A stretch of 64,000 nucleotides of DNA from Candidatus Bathyarchaeota archaeon (GCA_005888635.1 VBAW01000018.1:1-64000), one strand, 5' to 3'. Counted from the first letter of the stretch, positions 8,893 through 19,094 are shown. The notes: generated by a model from the sequence alone, not told the origin. Numbers and translations: made by a program.

Positions 8893-9636
8893 ATGTTCAC
8901 AGTTGAGGAGCGTGATCGAGTTCGCAATCGCCTCGTGCAAATGAGCCATGCGGACCCGCGGTTGGTCGCTGGTGCACTGGTTGGCTCTACAGCGGGAGGT
9001 CAGGGCGACAGATGGTCGGACCTAGACCTCACTTTTGGGCTGGCTGACGGCGCGGCAGTAGATGATGTTCTTGCCGATTGGACAGTTCGTCTTGCGAACG
9101 AGTTCCAAGCCGTCCACATATTTGACCTTCCGCATCTGTCAACGATCTACAGAGTCTTCCTCTTGCCCAACAACCTTCAGGTGGACTTGTCCTTCACTCC
9201 GGGGAACAAGTTTCTTGCAAAGGGTCTCAAGTACGACTTGCTCTTCGGGAACGCCCTCGAAAGGGATCCGGCGAAGCCTGCGTCCGCCGAGCAGACCTTC
9301 GGACTTGCGGTGGTTTATTTGCTGCACGCTCACGCCTGCATTGCTCGGGGGAGGATGTGGGAGGCTGAGTACTGCATTAGTGCAGCCAGAGACCAGGCGC
9401 TTATGCTCGCGTGTCTTCATCGTAGTCTAAAGACGAGCTACGGTAGAGGTTTCGATGATTTACCTCGAGAGATCTTGCAGCCTGTCACTGGAGCTCTCGT
9501 GGGTTCGCTGGAAAAAACTGAGCTGATACAGGCACTCGGCAGAAGCATCGAGGTGCTCCTGCAAAACTCTCAGGACGTTTCTGGGCTAGCCGGGAGACTT
9601 GGACCGCAGCTTCGTGAGCTCAAGTCGTATCAATGA
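8893..9636 (+). CDS. Nucleotidyltransferase (Pol beta superfamily) domain protein
   Basis: GALVGSTAGGQGDRWSDLDLTFGL NTase motif. Confidence 0.75.
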   Translation: MFTVEERDRVRNRLVQMSHADPRLVAGALVGSTAGGQGDRWSDLDLTFGLADGAAVDDVLADWTVRLANEFQAVHIFDLPHLSTIYRVFLLPNNLQVDLSFTPGNKFLAKGLKYDLLFGNALERDPAKPASAEQTFGLAVVYLLHAHACIARGRMWEAEYCISAARDQALMLACLHRSLKTSYGRGFDDLPREILQPVTGALVGSLEKTELIQALGRSIEVLLQNSQDVSGLAGRLGPQLRELKSYQ

Positions 9637-9714
9637 AGATGGCTGGAAGAATGGCTCGGGTTCAATGAAACGGGGCCTACTCCTTAAGTCGGTCGAGTCA
9701 GGGATCCAGAAGGC

Positions 9715-10614
9715 TTGAAGCATTTGACTGCGGTACATGTCGAGAGAGAGTTTGTGGACTCTAATCCAGAGTACAATTACCGAGTAGTAATCGGCGATAG
9801 CCGTCGAATGAGCGAGGTCACCGACGAATCAGTCCACCTCACCGTGACCTCGCCGCCCTATCCTATGGTGTCGATCTGGGACGAATTCTTCGCAGAAAAC
9901 TCAGCATCATCCTACGATGATATGCACCAGTATCTCAATGAGACTTGGCGAGAAATCAGAAGAGTGCTCGTTCCCGGCGGCATTGCGTGTATCAATATCG
10001 GAGATGCGACTCGAACCTCGAACGGCGTCTTCCACCTTTACCCGAATCACTCCAGAATTATCGAGAACTTTGAGAGGCTCGGCTTCGTAACCCTGCCTTA
10101 CGTGCTCTGGAAGAAGCCCACCAACCGGCCCCACTACAAAGGCAAAGGGGCCTTCCTAGGCTCCGGATTCCTTCCACCTAACGCCTACGTAACTCTCGAC
10201 ATGGAGTACATCCTAATCTTCCGCAAAGGCCCGCCACGCATCTTCCCAGCTAAAGACCCCCGACGCTACGATAGCAAGTTCACCAAGAAAGAACGTGACG
10301 AGTGGTTCTCGCAGGTCTGGAAGGTCCCAGGTGCCAGACAGGTTATTGATGGTCTTGAGAGGCGAGTAGCAGCCTTTCCAGAAGAGATTCCTAGAAGATT
10401 GATCAGAATGTTCTCGATTCTAGGAGACGTGATCCTGGACCCGTTCCTAGGGTCGGGGACAACTCTCAAAGTAGCGATGGAGCTAGATCGCAAGTTCTTC
10501 GGCTACGAAAAATTCCCACAACTCGCCGAGATTATCAAAAGCAAGGTCAGATCAAGCCATAGACAGGTCGAGTTTCTTGAACAGCGTAGCGCGATCAAAG
10601 AACTCGCCAGATAG
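9715..10614 (+). CDS. DNA methyltransferase, N4-cytosine/N6-adenine type (TSPPY before FxGxG)
   Basis: TSPPYPMVSIWDEFF then DPFLGSGTTLKVAMELDRKFFGYE; TTG start. Confidence 0.85.
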   Translation: MKHLTAVHVEREFVDSNPEYNYRVVIGDSRRMSEVTDESVHLTVTSPPYPMVSIWDEFFAENSASSYDDMHQYLNETWREIRRVLVPGGIACINIGDATRTSNGVFHLYPNHSRIIENFERLGFVTLPYVLWKKPTNRPHYKGKGAFLGSGFLPPNAYVTLDMEYILIFRKGPPRIFPAKDPRRYDSKFTKKERDEWFSQVWKVPGARQVIDGLERRVAAFPEEIPRRLIRMFSILGDVILDPFLGSGTTLKVAMELDRKFFGYEKFPQLAEIIKSKVRSSHRQVEFLEQRSAIKELAR

Positions 10615-10652
10615 ATCCGGACGAAGAAACGCTTTATTCGCCAACTCAGTAT

Positions 10653-11546
10653 TTGACGACCATGAAGATAACCCTGGATGAGGGAGCCCGCGAAGGTGCG
10701 ATAAGGGTCGACCTGGCATGGGAACTCTTCCTCGAATCGAAGTCAACCATTCCCCAAGGACATGGAGCTAGACTCATTCCGTTCACAAATTGGCTCTGGG
10801 ACGAACTCGGCAAGAAAGCGGGCTACCTTAACAGGAACTCGGGAAAGGAACTAACACTCGCGATTCCTGCCTTAAGCGAAGAAGCGCTCGACTTCCTATT
10901 GCGAGTGGCGTCTTTCTGGGCGGACGAGGTCCATGTGAAGAAAGGAGGGGCGCTTTCAGAGAACCTGTGGAGGAAGCCTGCTGTCAACGTGTTTGACGAT
11001 AAGACTCTCGATGGGTCCGAGAGATCATTGGTCCGCAAAGATGATCAGGGCTACCAGCGCTTCTTCATGCCGCTGCTCGGGCCTGGTCGAGCCTTCTTCA
11101 GGATCGAATTGATATCGAATGGAGAATCAGCCGCCCGCTATCACAGCCACTCTGAGGTTGATGAATACTATCTCATTCTTGAGGGCTCAGGGACTCTAAG
11201 GTACAACGATAAGGACGTAGTGGTCAAGCGTGGAGATCTCATAGCCAAGCCGACGGGACCAGACGCAACCTCTCAACTGATCGCCGATCGCGGAGAACCT
11301 CTCCGTATCTTGGACATGGAGATATGGCACGACCGACCATATAGCTCAAAGGACCTGATACTCAATCCTGACTTCAACGAGATCATAATGAGAGGACCGG
11401 GCTGGGGAGGCCTCTTCCCCAACGAAGCCCTCATGTCTTCGGAAGATTTCCGGAAACACTACGACGAAGGATATCGAAGGATGAAGGACGGCGGCTGGAT
11501 CCCATCGAAGGCTCGTGGGCACAAGAAGGTCAGAGAGAAGACCTAG
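10653..11546 (+). CDS. Cupin domain protein
   Basis: ARYHSHSEVDEYYLILEGSGTLRYNDKDVVVKRGDLIAKP. Confidence 0.75.
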   Translation: MTTMKITLDEGAREGAIRVDLAWELFLESKSTIPQGHGARLIPFTNWLWDELGKKAGYLNRNSGKELTLAIPALSEEALDFLLRVASFWADEVHVKKGGALSENLWRKPAVNVFDDKTLDGSERSLVRKDDQGYQRFFMPLLGPGRAFFRIELISNGESAARYHSHSEVDEYYLILEGSGTLRYNDKDVVVKRGDLIAKPTGPDATSQLIADRGEPLRILDMEIWHDRPYSSKDLILNPDFNEIIMRGPGWGGLFPNEALMSSEDFRKHYDEGYRRMKDGGWIPSKARGHKKVREKT

Positions 11547-11621
11547 CCTCTCCAACCTTCACAGCCGCAAGGCGCCCCAAAGGTTCTACAGGAGAAGCCG
11601 ATTTGGGATGAGGTAACCGGG

Positions 11622-12044
11622 CTACTCGTCCTCGAAGACCATCACGTCCTTTGTCTTCTTCACCATGTCGCCGAAGACTCCCTTGTAACGGGTCGCTCGA
11701 ATGGGAGTGTCGTCAATGTAGTGGTACTCGTCTCCTTCTCTGCGCCTGGGCTTGCCGAGGATTAGCTGGTGATACTTCACCCCGTGTTTTTGTAACCACG
11801 TTAGAGTGGTTTCTCGATGCTCTTCTGTTCTGGCGGTGAAGAAGCAGATGAAATGCCCCTGGTCGTACCATTGATTGATCTTTGTGATCGAGTCAGGATA
11901 TGGCTGAGCGTTTGACATCAGCTCAGGATGCTCATTGTCCACATGCTCGCAGATGCACCCATCAATGTCGATAATGAAGATCTTCCTCAAAACGAGACCC
12001 GTACTCAAATAGGTTATCGAATGCTTAGAACGTTCTGATTGCAA
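11622..12044 (-). CDS. HAD-superfamily phosphatase-like protein
   Basis: KIFIIDIDGCICEHVDNE (DxDG) and YHYIDDTPIRATRYKG. Confidence 0.7.
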   Translation of the reverse strand: MQSERSKHSITYLSTGLVLRKIFIIDIDGCICEHVDNEHPELMSNAQPYPDSITKINQWYDQGHFICFFTARTEEHRETTLTWLQKHGVKYHQLILGKPRRREGDEYHYIDDTPIRATRYKGVFGDMVKKTKDVMVFEDE

Positions 12045-12223
12045 CCCTCAGGGTAACATAAGTTTACTTTCGAAGAAAGAGTTCTCTAAAATTGACGCTG
12101 ACATGCCTAGTATACTTGAACGGTGACAAAGCTCCAATTACTCCGGATAGCTAACGCAGCATTAGTGCATACGGTGCTCTGAGAAATCTGAATTAGACTC
12201 AGGTCTGGGAGTCGGAAGAAACC

Positions 12224-12580
12224 GTGAGAAACAAGCACATTGCAGGATTCGTGATCGCCCTAGTCGTTGTTGCTGTTTTCGCATGGTACGAAAGTCTTCC
12301 CCGACCGAATGGAGGCCCAATTAGTCCGACTGCGCACTGGACAGAATACGTACTGACGAAAAACGGAAACCATACCCAAGCTCAAGCCTCGTACAGTGAT
12401 GGAGGAGTAAGCACGGAACAAGTCCTCTGGCTGAAATTCGACAATAGGACCGCGGTCTACAACTACTTCGGCTGCACTCCCTCAATGCCGGGCTGCACAC
12501 TCGACGGCTGCGCTTTCACAGTCCTCAACGATACGCCTTCGGAATACCGTGTGAAGGTCTACTGTGCGCCTGGCGCCTGA
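12224..12580 (+). CDS. Hypothetical membrane-anchored/exported protein
   Basis: ORF with N-terminal TM segment HIAGFVIALVVVAVFAWY. Confidence 0.5.
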   Translation: MRNKHIAGFVIALVVVAVFAWYESLPRPNGGPISPTAHWTEYVLTKNGNHTQAQASYSDGGVSTEQVLWLKFDNRTAVYNYFGCTPSMPGCTLDGCAFTVLNDTPSEYRVKVYCAPGA

Positions 12581-12603
12581 AGTTTAATGCTCATGAATTT
12601 CCA

Positions 12604-13344
12604 TCAACGAGCTAGTTGAATAAATCTGACCAGTCCCGGTAGTGCGCGTAGATTAGGAACCTGATAATCGGGGTTGCCTCCCTGGTTTCCTCTGCGATGA
12701 ACGATGACGGAGATCATACCGACAGCTTTTGCTCCCTCGATGTCGGTTCTGGGATTATCGCCGATGTAGATGCTAGATTTCGGCTGAACTCTGAGTTTTC
12801 TTGCTATTAGACTAAATGACTCATGGCCGGGCTTGACTCTAGGCGTGTCTTCGCCTGCCACCACGATAGCTTCGAAGAGGATGTGGAAAGGGACCTGTCG
12901 TATCCTCTTCCTCTTCATCCCCGGTGTCCCATCACTATCCGAGACGATACCTAGCTTGTAACCGGCGCGTTTCAGCTTGCGGACGGTCGGCTCTGCGTCC
13001 TTGAAAGGGGGACTGTTCGCCGCATAGACTCTCCAGTACTGAAGCGTTAGATCACGGATCCATTTTGGATCCATCCGCTTAAGCCCCAGTTCCTTGAACA
13101 GTGTCTTCCACCATACGTCTCTGTTGTACCGGAATTTTCGCCCCAACATCTCACGGTCGATACGTCGCAGATGTTCGAATAATGGGACATAGCCGACAGA
13201 GTAGCCGTTTTTCTTCAGCTGCTTGGAAACAAGCTTCGCGACAGTAAGAAGTGCCAGTCTGGCCCCGATCGGCGATCTGAGCAGGGTGTTGTCTAGGTCG
13301 AAGACGACCGCTTCGATCTCTCGCGCCGGGATAGCTACTGCCTT
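12604..13344 (-). CDS. HAD family hydrolase; no canonical start, open back to nitrilase stop codon
   Basis: Frame 13344-12604 reads KAVAIPAREIEAVVFDLDNTLLRSPIGARL...MLGRKF...; DxD motif lies upstream of the ORF-track start. Confidence 0.65.
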   Translation of the reverse strand, partial: KAVAIPAREIEAVVFDLDNTLLRSPIGARLALLTVAKLVSKQLKKNGYSVGYVPLFEHLRRIDREMLGRKFRYNRDVWWKTLFKELGLKRMDPKWIRDLTLQYWRVYAANSPPFKDAEPTVRKLKRAGYKLGIVSDSDGTPGMKRKRIRQVPFHILFEAIVVAGEDTPRVKPGHESFSLIARKLRVQPKSSIYIGDNPRTDIEGAKAVGMISVIVHRRGNQGGNPDYQVPNLRALPGLVRFIQLAR

Positions 13345-14121
13345 CTAGTTGTAGGTCTCTGGTCTTCGGTCGGCGAACCGTTCTCTACGGAGACGGTTAT
13401 GGAATGAGAGGTCGATCTCCTGGACCGCAAATCCCTCTCCCATTCTGGAAACTGACGCGGTCTTTGGATGAGAGATCCTTGTTCTACGGTCCTCTCTCAA
13501 GCTAATGATCATGCTGTGGCCATCAAACCACGGCGGCGCGTACACATTCGGCGCGATTATCGGCATACGATTCTCCAAGCAGCGAACAGTAACGTACTGT
13601 TGCCATGGAGTGATTCCAGGCTTCACTATTCTCGAAGGGCAGAGTATCAATTCGACCCCGTTCAGTGCGTAGATGCGTGAGGGTTCAGGAAAATCAACGT
13701 CGTAGCAGACCAGTATGCCGATCTTGTAGCCCTTCAACTGGAAGACAGAGTAGGAACTCCCGGGCTTAGCGTACTTCCTCTCGAAACGGAACAAGTGGAC
13801 CTTGAACTGTCGCCCAATAATCTCCCCGTCTTCTCCAATCACTGGACTGCTGAGTCGCACGTGTCCCTTGACCTTTTCATAGAACGCCCCTCCCACCACA
13901 GCAACTCCGTACTCCTCAGCCAGCGACTGCAGGCCCGGCAGAGGACTCATAGGCGTCGGGATCGTCTTTTCCGGCAACCAATGTTCCGGCAGACAGATGA
14001 TGTCCACCTCTTTTTCTGCGGCTTTCTTCGCGAGCTTCACGGCATGAAAGATAGTATCCTCTACCGACGCTTCGATCGGTTTGACCTGTACTGCTGCGGC
14101 TCGGATGATCTTCTTCGCCAC
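13345..14121 (-). CDS. Carbon-nitrogen hydrolase (nitrilase superfamily)
   Basis: E/K/C motifs: CLPEHWLPE, FKVHLFRFERKYAKPG, ILVCYDVDFPEPSRIYALNG. Confidence 0.85.
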   Translation of the reverse strand: MAKKIIRAAAVQVKPIEASVEDTIFHAVKLAKKAAEKEVDIICLPEHWLPEKTIPTPMSPLPGLQSLAEEYGVAVVGGAFYEKVKGHVRLSSPVIGEDGEIIGRQFKVHLFRFERKYAKPGSSYSVFQLKGYKIGILVCYDVDFPEPSRIYALNGVELILCPSRIVKPGITPWQQYVTVRCLENRMPIIAPNVYAPPWFDGHSMIISLREDRRTRISHPKTASVSRMGEGFAVQEIDLSFHNRLRRERFADRRPETYN

Positions 14122-14139
14122 TAAAGAGACAGTCCCAAG

Positions 14140-15393
14140 TTAGTCTCTCATTCTCTTGACCGCCAGGTCAACTAGCTGCCGCGCAACCTCCCGCTTCTCA
14201 GCCAGAGGAATATGCACTACCTTCTTTCGGCCATCTACGACATAGAGTTCGTTCGTATCCGCTTGGAATCCTACGCCTTCAAGACCAACATCGTTCGCAG
14301 CAACAAGATCAGCATTCTTCTCGTGTATTATCTTGAAGGCTTCATCGATGAGCTCTTCATTGGACACTTTGTGTTCCGTCTTGAATGCTACGAGGTAGGT
14401 CTTCGGGCTCGCTTTCCGGATCTCCTCCAATATCTTGGGAGTTGCGCGAAGTTCCAGGTTGATCTGTGGTTTCTCGCGGGTCTTGATCTTCTTCGGAGCG
14501 ACCGTTACGGGCCTGTAATCGGTTGGAGCGCCTGCAGCGAAGACTAGATCCGGGGCGGTCTTCTTGAGTTCTCCGAGAACCGCTTCCAGCAGCTCGCTTG
14601 TACTCTCGACCCTGATTGTCTTAATGGCTGAAGGCGGATTTACTGTCCCGGGACCCAGAATCAATGTCGTGTCAGCACCGCGCGAAGCAACCTCCTCCGC
14701 GATGGCTACGCCCATCTTCCCAGAGCTCCGATTGGTTACGACGCGGACAGGATCGATGTGTTCGATTGTTGGACCTGCGGTCACTAGAACTCGCCGACCC
14801 TCTAGGTCCCGACTTTGACTGGTCGAGAATCGCGCGATAATCGAACGAACTATATTCTCGGTTGACGCAATCTTTGCCTTGCCCTCCGAGACCTCCGGCT
14901 CGATAAATTCTACTCCAATCTTCTTGAGCCGTGAGATGTTCTCTTGGACAATGGGATGATCGTACAAGGGCTCGTGCATCGCAGGCGCAATCATTACCAG
15001 TATTCGTGAGCCTATGGCGGTCGCGGCAACTGTCGTAACAGGAGTGTCATCGATTCCAGACGCTAACTTTCCAATCGTATTAGCGGTTGCAGGTGCGATG
15101 AGAACTATGTCTGCGTGGCCTTCGCTTTTTCCCCCGAGCGCAATGTGTTCGAGTTTGCCCGTCAGATGTGTGACTACGGGGTTTCCCGTGGCCCATTCGA
15201 GAAGATCCGCCCCAATCATCTTCTCTGTGGATGGAGAGGTGACGGCGTGAACGTCTGCTCCGTGGCGCATGAGTTCGCGAGCTATCTCGGGTGCCTTGAA
15301 CGAGGCTACACTACTTGTCACGAGGAGAGCGATTTTCTTTCCAGCCAGTTCCCGCCCTTTGGAGGAGATGATGTCTTTAGAGGGATGACTCAA
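14140..15393 (-). CDS. coaBC: Phosphopantothenoylcysteine decarboxylase/phosphopantothenate--cysteine ligase
   Basis: GKKIALLVTSSVASFKAPEIARELMRHGADVHAVTSPS...VLVTAGPTIEHIDPVRVVTNRSSGKMGVAIAEE. Confidence 0.92.
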   Translation of the reverse strand: MSHPSKDIISSKGRELAGKKIALLVTSSVASFKAPEIARELMRHGADVHAVTSPSTEKMIGADLLEWATGNPVVTHLTGKLEHIALGGKSEGHADIVLIAPATANTIGKLASGIDDTPVTTVAATAIGSRILVMIAPAMHEPLYDHPIVQENISRLKKIGVEFIEPEVSEGKAKIASTENIVRSIIARFSTSQSRDLEGRRVLVTAGPTIEHIDPVRVVTNRSSGKMGVAIAEEVASRGADTTLILGPGTVNPPSAIKTIRVESTSELLEAVLGELKKTAPDLVFAAGAPTDYRPVTVAPKKIKTREKPQINLELRATPKILEEIRKASPKTYLVAFKTEHKVSNEELIDEAFKIIHEKNADLVAANDVGLEGVGFQADTNELYVVDGRKKVVHIPLAEKREVARQLVDLAVKRMRD

Positions 15394-15409
15394 GGCATAG
15401 GCCGTCCTG

Positions 15410-15676
15410 CTACCTCTTCAACCGCCCAGTCTCGTAAGCTTCGTCCAATAGCTGGATTATCTCATTGAGAGTGTACTTGCCAGCGGAGGATGGTATCCTG
15501 CGAAGGATGTCAGGTAAGGCGGGTAGCATCGGTCGTATGAATGCTGGAATCTTTTCGTACATCGCCTGTACTCCTGCTATGATCTCCGTCGCATCCTTGC
15601 CGTCGATGCTGGTCCCTTTCGGTTTCGCCTTGACGTTCTTGCCACTCAACATTCTCACAGCCTGACTGCCGCTCAT
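15410..15676 (-). CDS. Hypothetical small protein
   Basis: ORF in operon-like position next to coaBC. Confidence 0.45.
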   Translation of the reverse strand: MSGSQAVRMLSGKNVKAKPKGTSIDGKDATEIIAGVQAMYEKIPAFIRPMLPALPDILRRIPSSAGKYTLNEIIQLLDEAYETGRLKR

Positions 15677-15796
15677 TGCATTACCCTATAATTGGTTCTC
15701 GTTAGGCTGAAGTCGCCCACCAGGCTGATTTGAGATAGGCCTCCCTGCTGTACGAACGTCTCTAAAGATTCCGTGGAAGTTTTAGCAGTGTCTCAG

Positions 15797-16858
15797 TCAG
15801 GGGAATAGGGGAGCAGGTGACTCTCCAAAGCCTGGGAGACTAGTCTGTAGTGCTGAACGATGCAAGAGAGTCCATTGGTGCCATTTTCTCCAGAGTCGAC
15901 GCGAGAAGAGGATGAAGAATAGGTCGGCGACGATTATCAGCGGGTTGGCAAGGCCGATGCTTGCTATCAGACCGAAAACAGCGATTGGAAAGACCAGTCC
16001 TATGCTAAGCGCTACCTTCTCTTCTTGATTGTTCACTGTTCCCATCGACTTGTAAGCTCTCGTCAAGATGAACGCAGCAAGTATGATGTCTAACACGAAG
16101 GGGATTTCTGGGGGAAGATTTGCTCCCGCTGCGATTCCTCCGGCGAGGAGAGTTGCTGGAAACAATAGCGCGCCCGCGAAGGCGAACTTGCGTGGGCTCC
16201 ACCTTGGTTGGCCCGGGTTGGTTCTAAGGAAATTGTCGGGAAGTTTTCTCGCTAAGACCACAAAAGTTGCGGCGACGAGCCCAGAGAAGAGAAGCAGGGT
16301 CCCGCCCGGATTATAGCCTGAGTAAATAGCCGAGACGAAGATAAAGAGGAAAATCGAGTCGGCAATAAGACAGAGGGCTGTCGCCGCTAGTCGCGTACCG
16401 GACACGAGGCTCTTTGTTTTTAGTTCTGGAAAGACGAGTCCGAAGAGGAAGATCGGTAGTCCGATGCTGTAGACAGAGTGGAATATCAACAGTCCAACGG
16501 TCCAGACCCAGTTTACTCCTAGCCAGTGACCGTAGAAGCCGAGGTTACCGACGGGGCCTGCGTTCGAATAGAAGAGGGTCCAAAGGTCCAATCCTTCCTC
16601 GACAATCCCATATGCGACTCCGAGGAGGAAGACTGAGGCCCAGCCTTTCTTCCATCGAATCATCGCTTCGCGTATCAATATGACTCCTGAACCGTATAAT
16701 CCGACGTTAGCAGCGAGGAACAGGAAGAAGAGAGGAGGGAAAACGACTAGCAGGGTGATCTGGCTTGACGCGGAAAGGTACTCTGGAATGCCGGGGGTTA
16801 GGAGAAGCAGGAATAGTATTGGATGAGACTTGAGAAACCGGACTAATTTAGAGAGCAT
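15797..16858 (-). CDS. Multi-pass membrane protein
   Basis: ORF with many hydrophobic segments; start placed at MLSKLVRFLKSHPILFLLLL. Confidence 0.65.
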   Translation of the reverse strand: MLSKLVRFLKSHPILFLLLLTPGIPEYLSASSQITLLVVFPPLFFLFLAANVGLYGSGVILIREAMIRWKKGWASVFLLGVAYGIVEEGLDLWTLFYSNAGPVGNLGFYGHWLGVNWVWTVGLLIFHSVYSIGLPIFLFGLVFPELKTKSLVSGTRLAATALCLIADSIFLFIFVSAIYSGYNPGGTLLLFSGLVAATFVVLARKLPDNFLRTNPGQPRWSPRKFAFAGALLFPATLLAGGIAAGANLPPEIPFVLDIILAAFILTRAYKSMGTVNNQEEKVALSIGLVFPIAVFGLIASIGLANPLIIVADLFFILFSRRLWRKWHQWTLLHRSALQTSLPGFGESPAPLFP

Positions 16859-16972
16859 ACTGACTGACTTCGGGCTCGGGCTAGTTGGGAAGGGCGATGC
16901 CAAAGGCTTGGACCTCACAGCAGGGATTACCTGTCTGAGGCTATCTGAGAATTCAACATACTGTTCCCTGCG

Positions 16973-17479
16973 GTGGAGAGTGTCTTGAACAAGGAAGAAG
17001 TCGATTGGCCTCAGAAGCTGTTCATCAAACACGCAAACCTATTCTTGAGACTGTTGCAGAATAGGGCAGAATCGGCGAAGCTCGAAGTCGACGGACTAGT
17101 CCGAATCTTTGAAGAGTTCAAGGTCTCGACGCATTCGAGAATCCTTGACGTTTCTTGTGGAATCGGTCGCCACTCGATCCCGCTAGCACAGAGAGGATAC
17201 GATGTTCTCGGGCTAGACCTCTCACCTCTCTTCATAGCCAACGCGAGAGCGACGGCGAAAGCACGGAAGGTCAATTCCCACGCAAAGTTTCGCGTTGCAG
17301 ACGTGAGAAAGGTCGCAAGTGTCCTCAGACTGAGCAGACGTTCGATGTGGTTCTGAACCTCTGAGCTGAGAGCTTTGCTTGCAAGCGCGGGGTGGCGATA
17401 CGTTAAGAGCTATGGCGAATTCGACCTCACACCGTTCAAACCCGACTCCAAACGAATAATCGCCTGCTGTCGAGCCTAA
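16973..17479 (+). pseudogene. Class I SAM-dependent methyltransferase, frameshifted and internally deleted
   Basis: ILDVSCGIGRHSIPLAQRGYDVLGLDLSP; then TFDVVLNL in another frame; C-terminal ELRALLASAGWRYVKSYGEFDLTPFKPDSKRIIACCRA*. Confidence 0.7.
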
Positions 17480-17517
17480 ATTGTGACTGAAGTCTTGGTT
17501 TCTTCGAGTCTCAGGAT

Positions 17518-18363
17518 TCACAGTCCATGTTTCTCGAGGGGTTCTGCAAGGAGTTCCTGGAATCGTCTATGTTTCGCTCTCCCTCCAAATTCGTCCCTTA
17601 TGAGACGGAGGGTTTCTTTGCAGAGTCTTGATGCTGATCGATAAACCTTCGAGGTATCGGATGTTCCTTGTATTCCGAGAGCTATGGGATAGTCATCTCT
17701 TAGGTGTCGGGGTCTATTAACGGCCTTCAGTACTTGATGCCAAACGTAGTTCTCGCTGATAATCCAAATGTCATTCAACACGATAAGCGCCCTTTCTGCA
17801 CACTGCGCAATGATCCGAGCCGAATGTCTCGTCATGTAATCGTCTCTTTTCCGCCAGCCGTTCCTCATCTTGCCTGAATACTCGATCATGTAGTAGTAAG
17901 TGTCCCAGAGAGATTTTTCCACGACCTTGTGCGGAGGCTTCGCTCCTTTCCAGCGTAGCAGAACCCTCCGAATGATGCCTTTCGGGTCGTAGAGGACCTT
18001 GGTTGCTAGCGCGCTGCCTCGAGCCCAAAAGAAAGCTTTTGGATCAGTGAACTCCTTTTCCAACTCCGCAATCTTGAGAAATCCTATTCCAACATGGATG
18101 TCTCCGTCGAAATATGAGAAGTCTGACGGCTTCTTTCCACTCCTTATCACGGCTAACATGTCAATGTCGCTGAAGGGTCCCGGCTCACCCCTCGCGACGC
18201 TTCCATGCACGAGAACGCCGATCACACTCGGATATTCTCGCCTCACAAAGGATGCAGCACGTTTTGCTGTTTCGTCAAAAAGCCGCTTCAACTCAATTCG
18301 CGTCAAGCTTTCCAGCGCGGTCAAGATTCCTTCACCTGGGAGAATCGCTAAGGCTGTCGCCAT
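17518..18363 (-). CDS. Nucleotidyltransferase domain protein
   Basis: GVLVHGSVARGEPGPFSDIDMLAVI. Confidence 0.8.
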   Translation of the reverse strand: MATALAILPGEGILTALESLTRIELKRLFDETAKRAASFVRREYPSVIGVLVHGSVARGEPGPFSDIDMLAVIRSGKKPSDFSYFDGDIHVGIGFLKIAELEKEFTDPKAFFWARGSALATKVLYDPKGIIRRVLLRWKGAKPPHKVVEKSLWDTYYYMIEYSGKMRNGWRKRDDYMTRHSARIIAQCAERALIVLNDIWIISENYVWHQVLKAVNRPRHLRDDYPIALGIQGTSDTSKVYRSASRLCKETLRLIRDEFGGRAKHRRFQELLAEPLEKHGL

Positions 18364-19094
18364 CTAGCTACTCGCGAAGTTACTGCTAGGGCGATTGCGA
18401 GTGAGACTGCGATCAGGAGCCAGCCTGTCAGGGGGGACCAGTAGGGTAGGGTCGGGGTGCTGCCCATAGCGTCCCGTATGAGAAGGGCGGCATTCGTTGT
18501 CGGAATTGCATAGGTGACTAGCAGAATGTTGTGTGGAAGAATCTCGGCCGGGTAGAAGACGGGCGGTAGGATTCCAACTAGGACGCTTAGAAGTAGTCCC
18601 GACTGCCATCCGTTTCGCAGATTCGAAGTGAAGGTCGAGACAAGGTAGCCGATTGCGGATGAGAAGAGCCAGACTCCTGCGAGCGACAATAGTACAATGG
18701 GAAGAGCGATTAGAGGAAGTCCGATGTACACCAGCAGCGGTAATAGCACTACCAGTGCGGGGGAAGCGAAGAAGAGTCCCGCGAATGCGATACCTAGCAG
18801 GTAGCCTAGCTGGTTGACTGGACTCGCGACGAAAAAGTCCTGCAGCTTCGTCTCTAATCTATACCACGTTGCGTCGCCTGCGAGTCCCGTCCCGACAGTT
18901 GAAAGGACCAGCAACAATGAGCCGATTACTCCTAGCGCGAAGGATCGTCCGCCCGTTGTGACGGTGATAATGAAGAGTAGGCTGAACGGAGTTGCGAATA
19001 GCCAGACAAGGCTCAGTAGGTTTCTTCGGAGCCAAGTTATTGAGAGCATGTAGCCTATTACGACCGCGGCTCGGAACTGTTTTGAACCGCTCAT
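18348..19094 (-). CDS. ABC-2 type transporter permease
   Basis: Membrane ORF overlapping 3' end of ABC ATPase gene. Confidence 0.8.
   Translation of the reverse strand: MSGSKQFRAAVVIGYMLSITWLRRNLLSLVWLFATPFSLLFIITVTTGGRSFALGVIGSLLLVLSTVGTGLAGDATWYRLETKLQDFFVASPVNQLGYLLGIAFAGLFFASPALVVLLPLLVYIGLPLIALPIVLLSLAGVWLFSSAIGYLVSTFTSNLRNGWQSGLLLSVLVGILPPVFYPAEILPHNILLVTYAIPTTNAALLIRDAMGSTPTLPYWSPLTGWLLIAVSLAIALAVTSRVARWRQP

Noticed and set aside
13345-13347. TAG as pyrrolysine codon
   Set aside because: Many confident genes here end in TAG (e.g. 3770, 3104); no pylTSBCD seen; non-canonical start or error is simpler.
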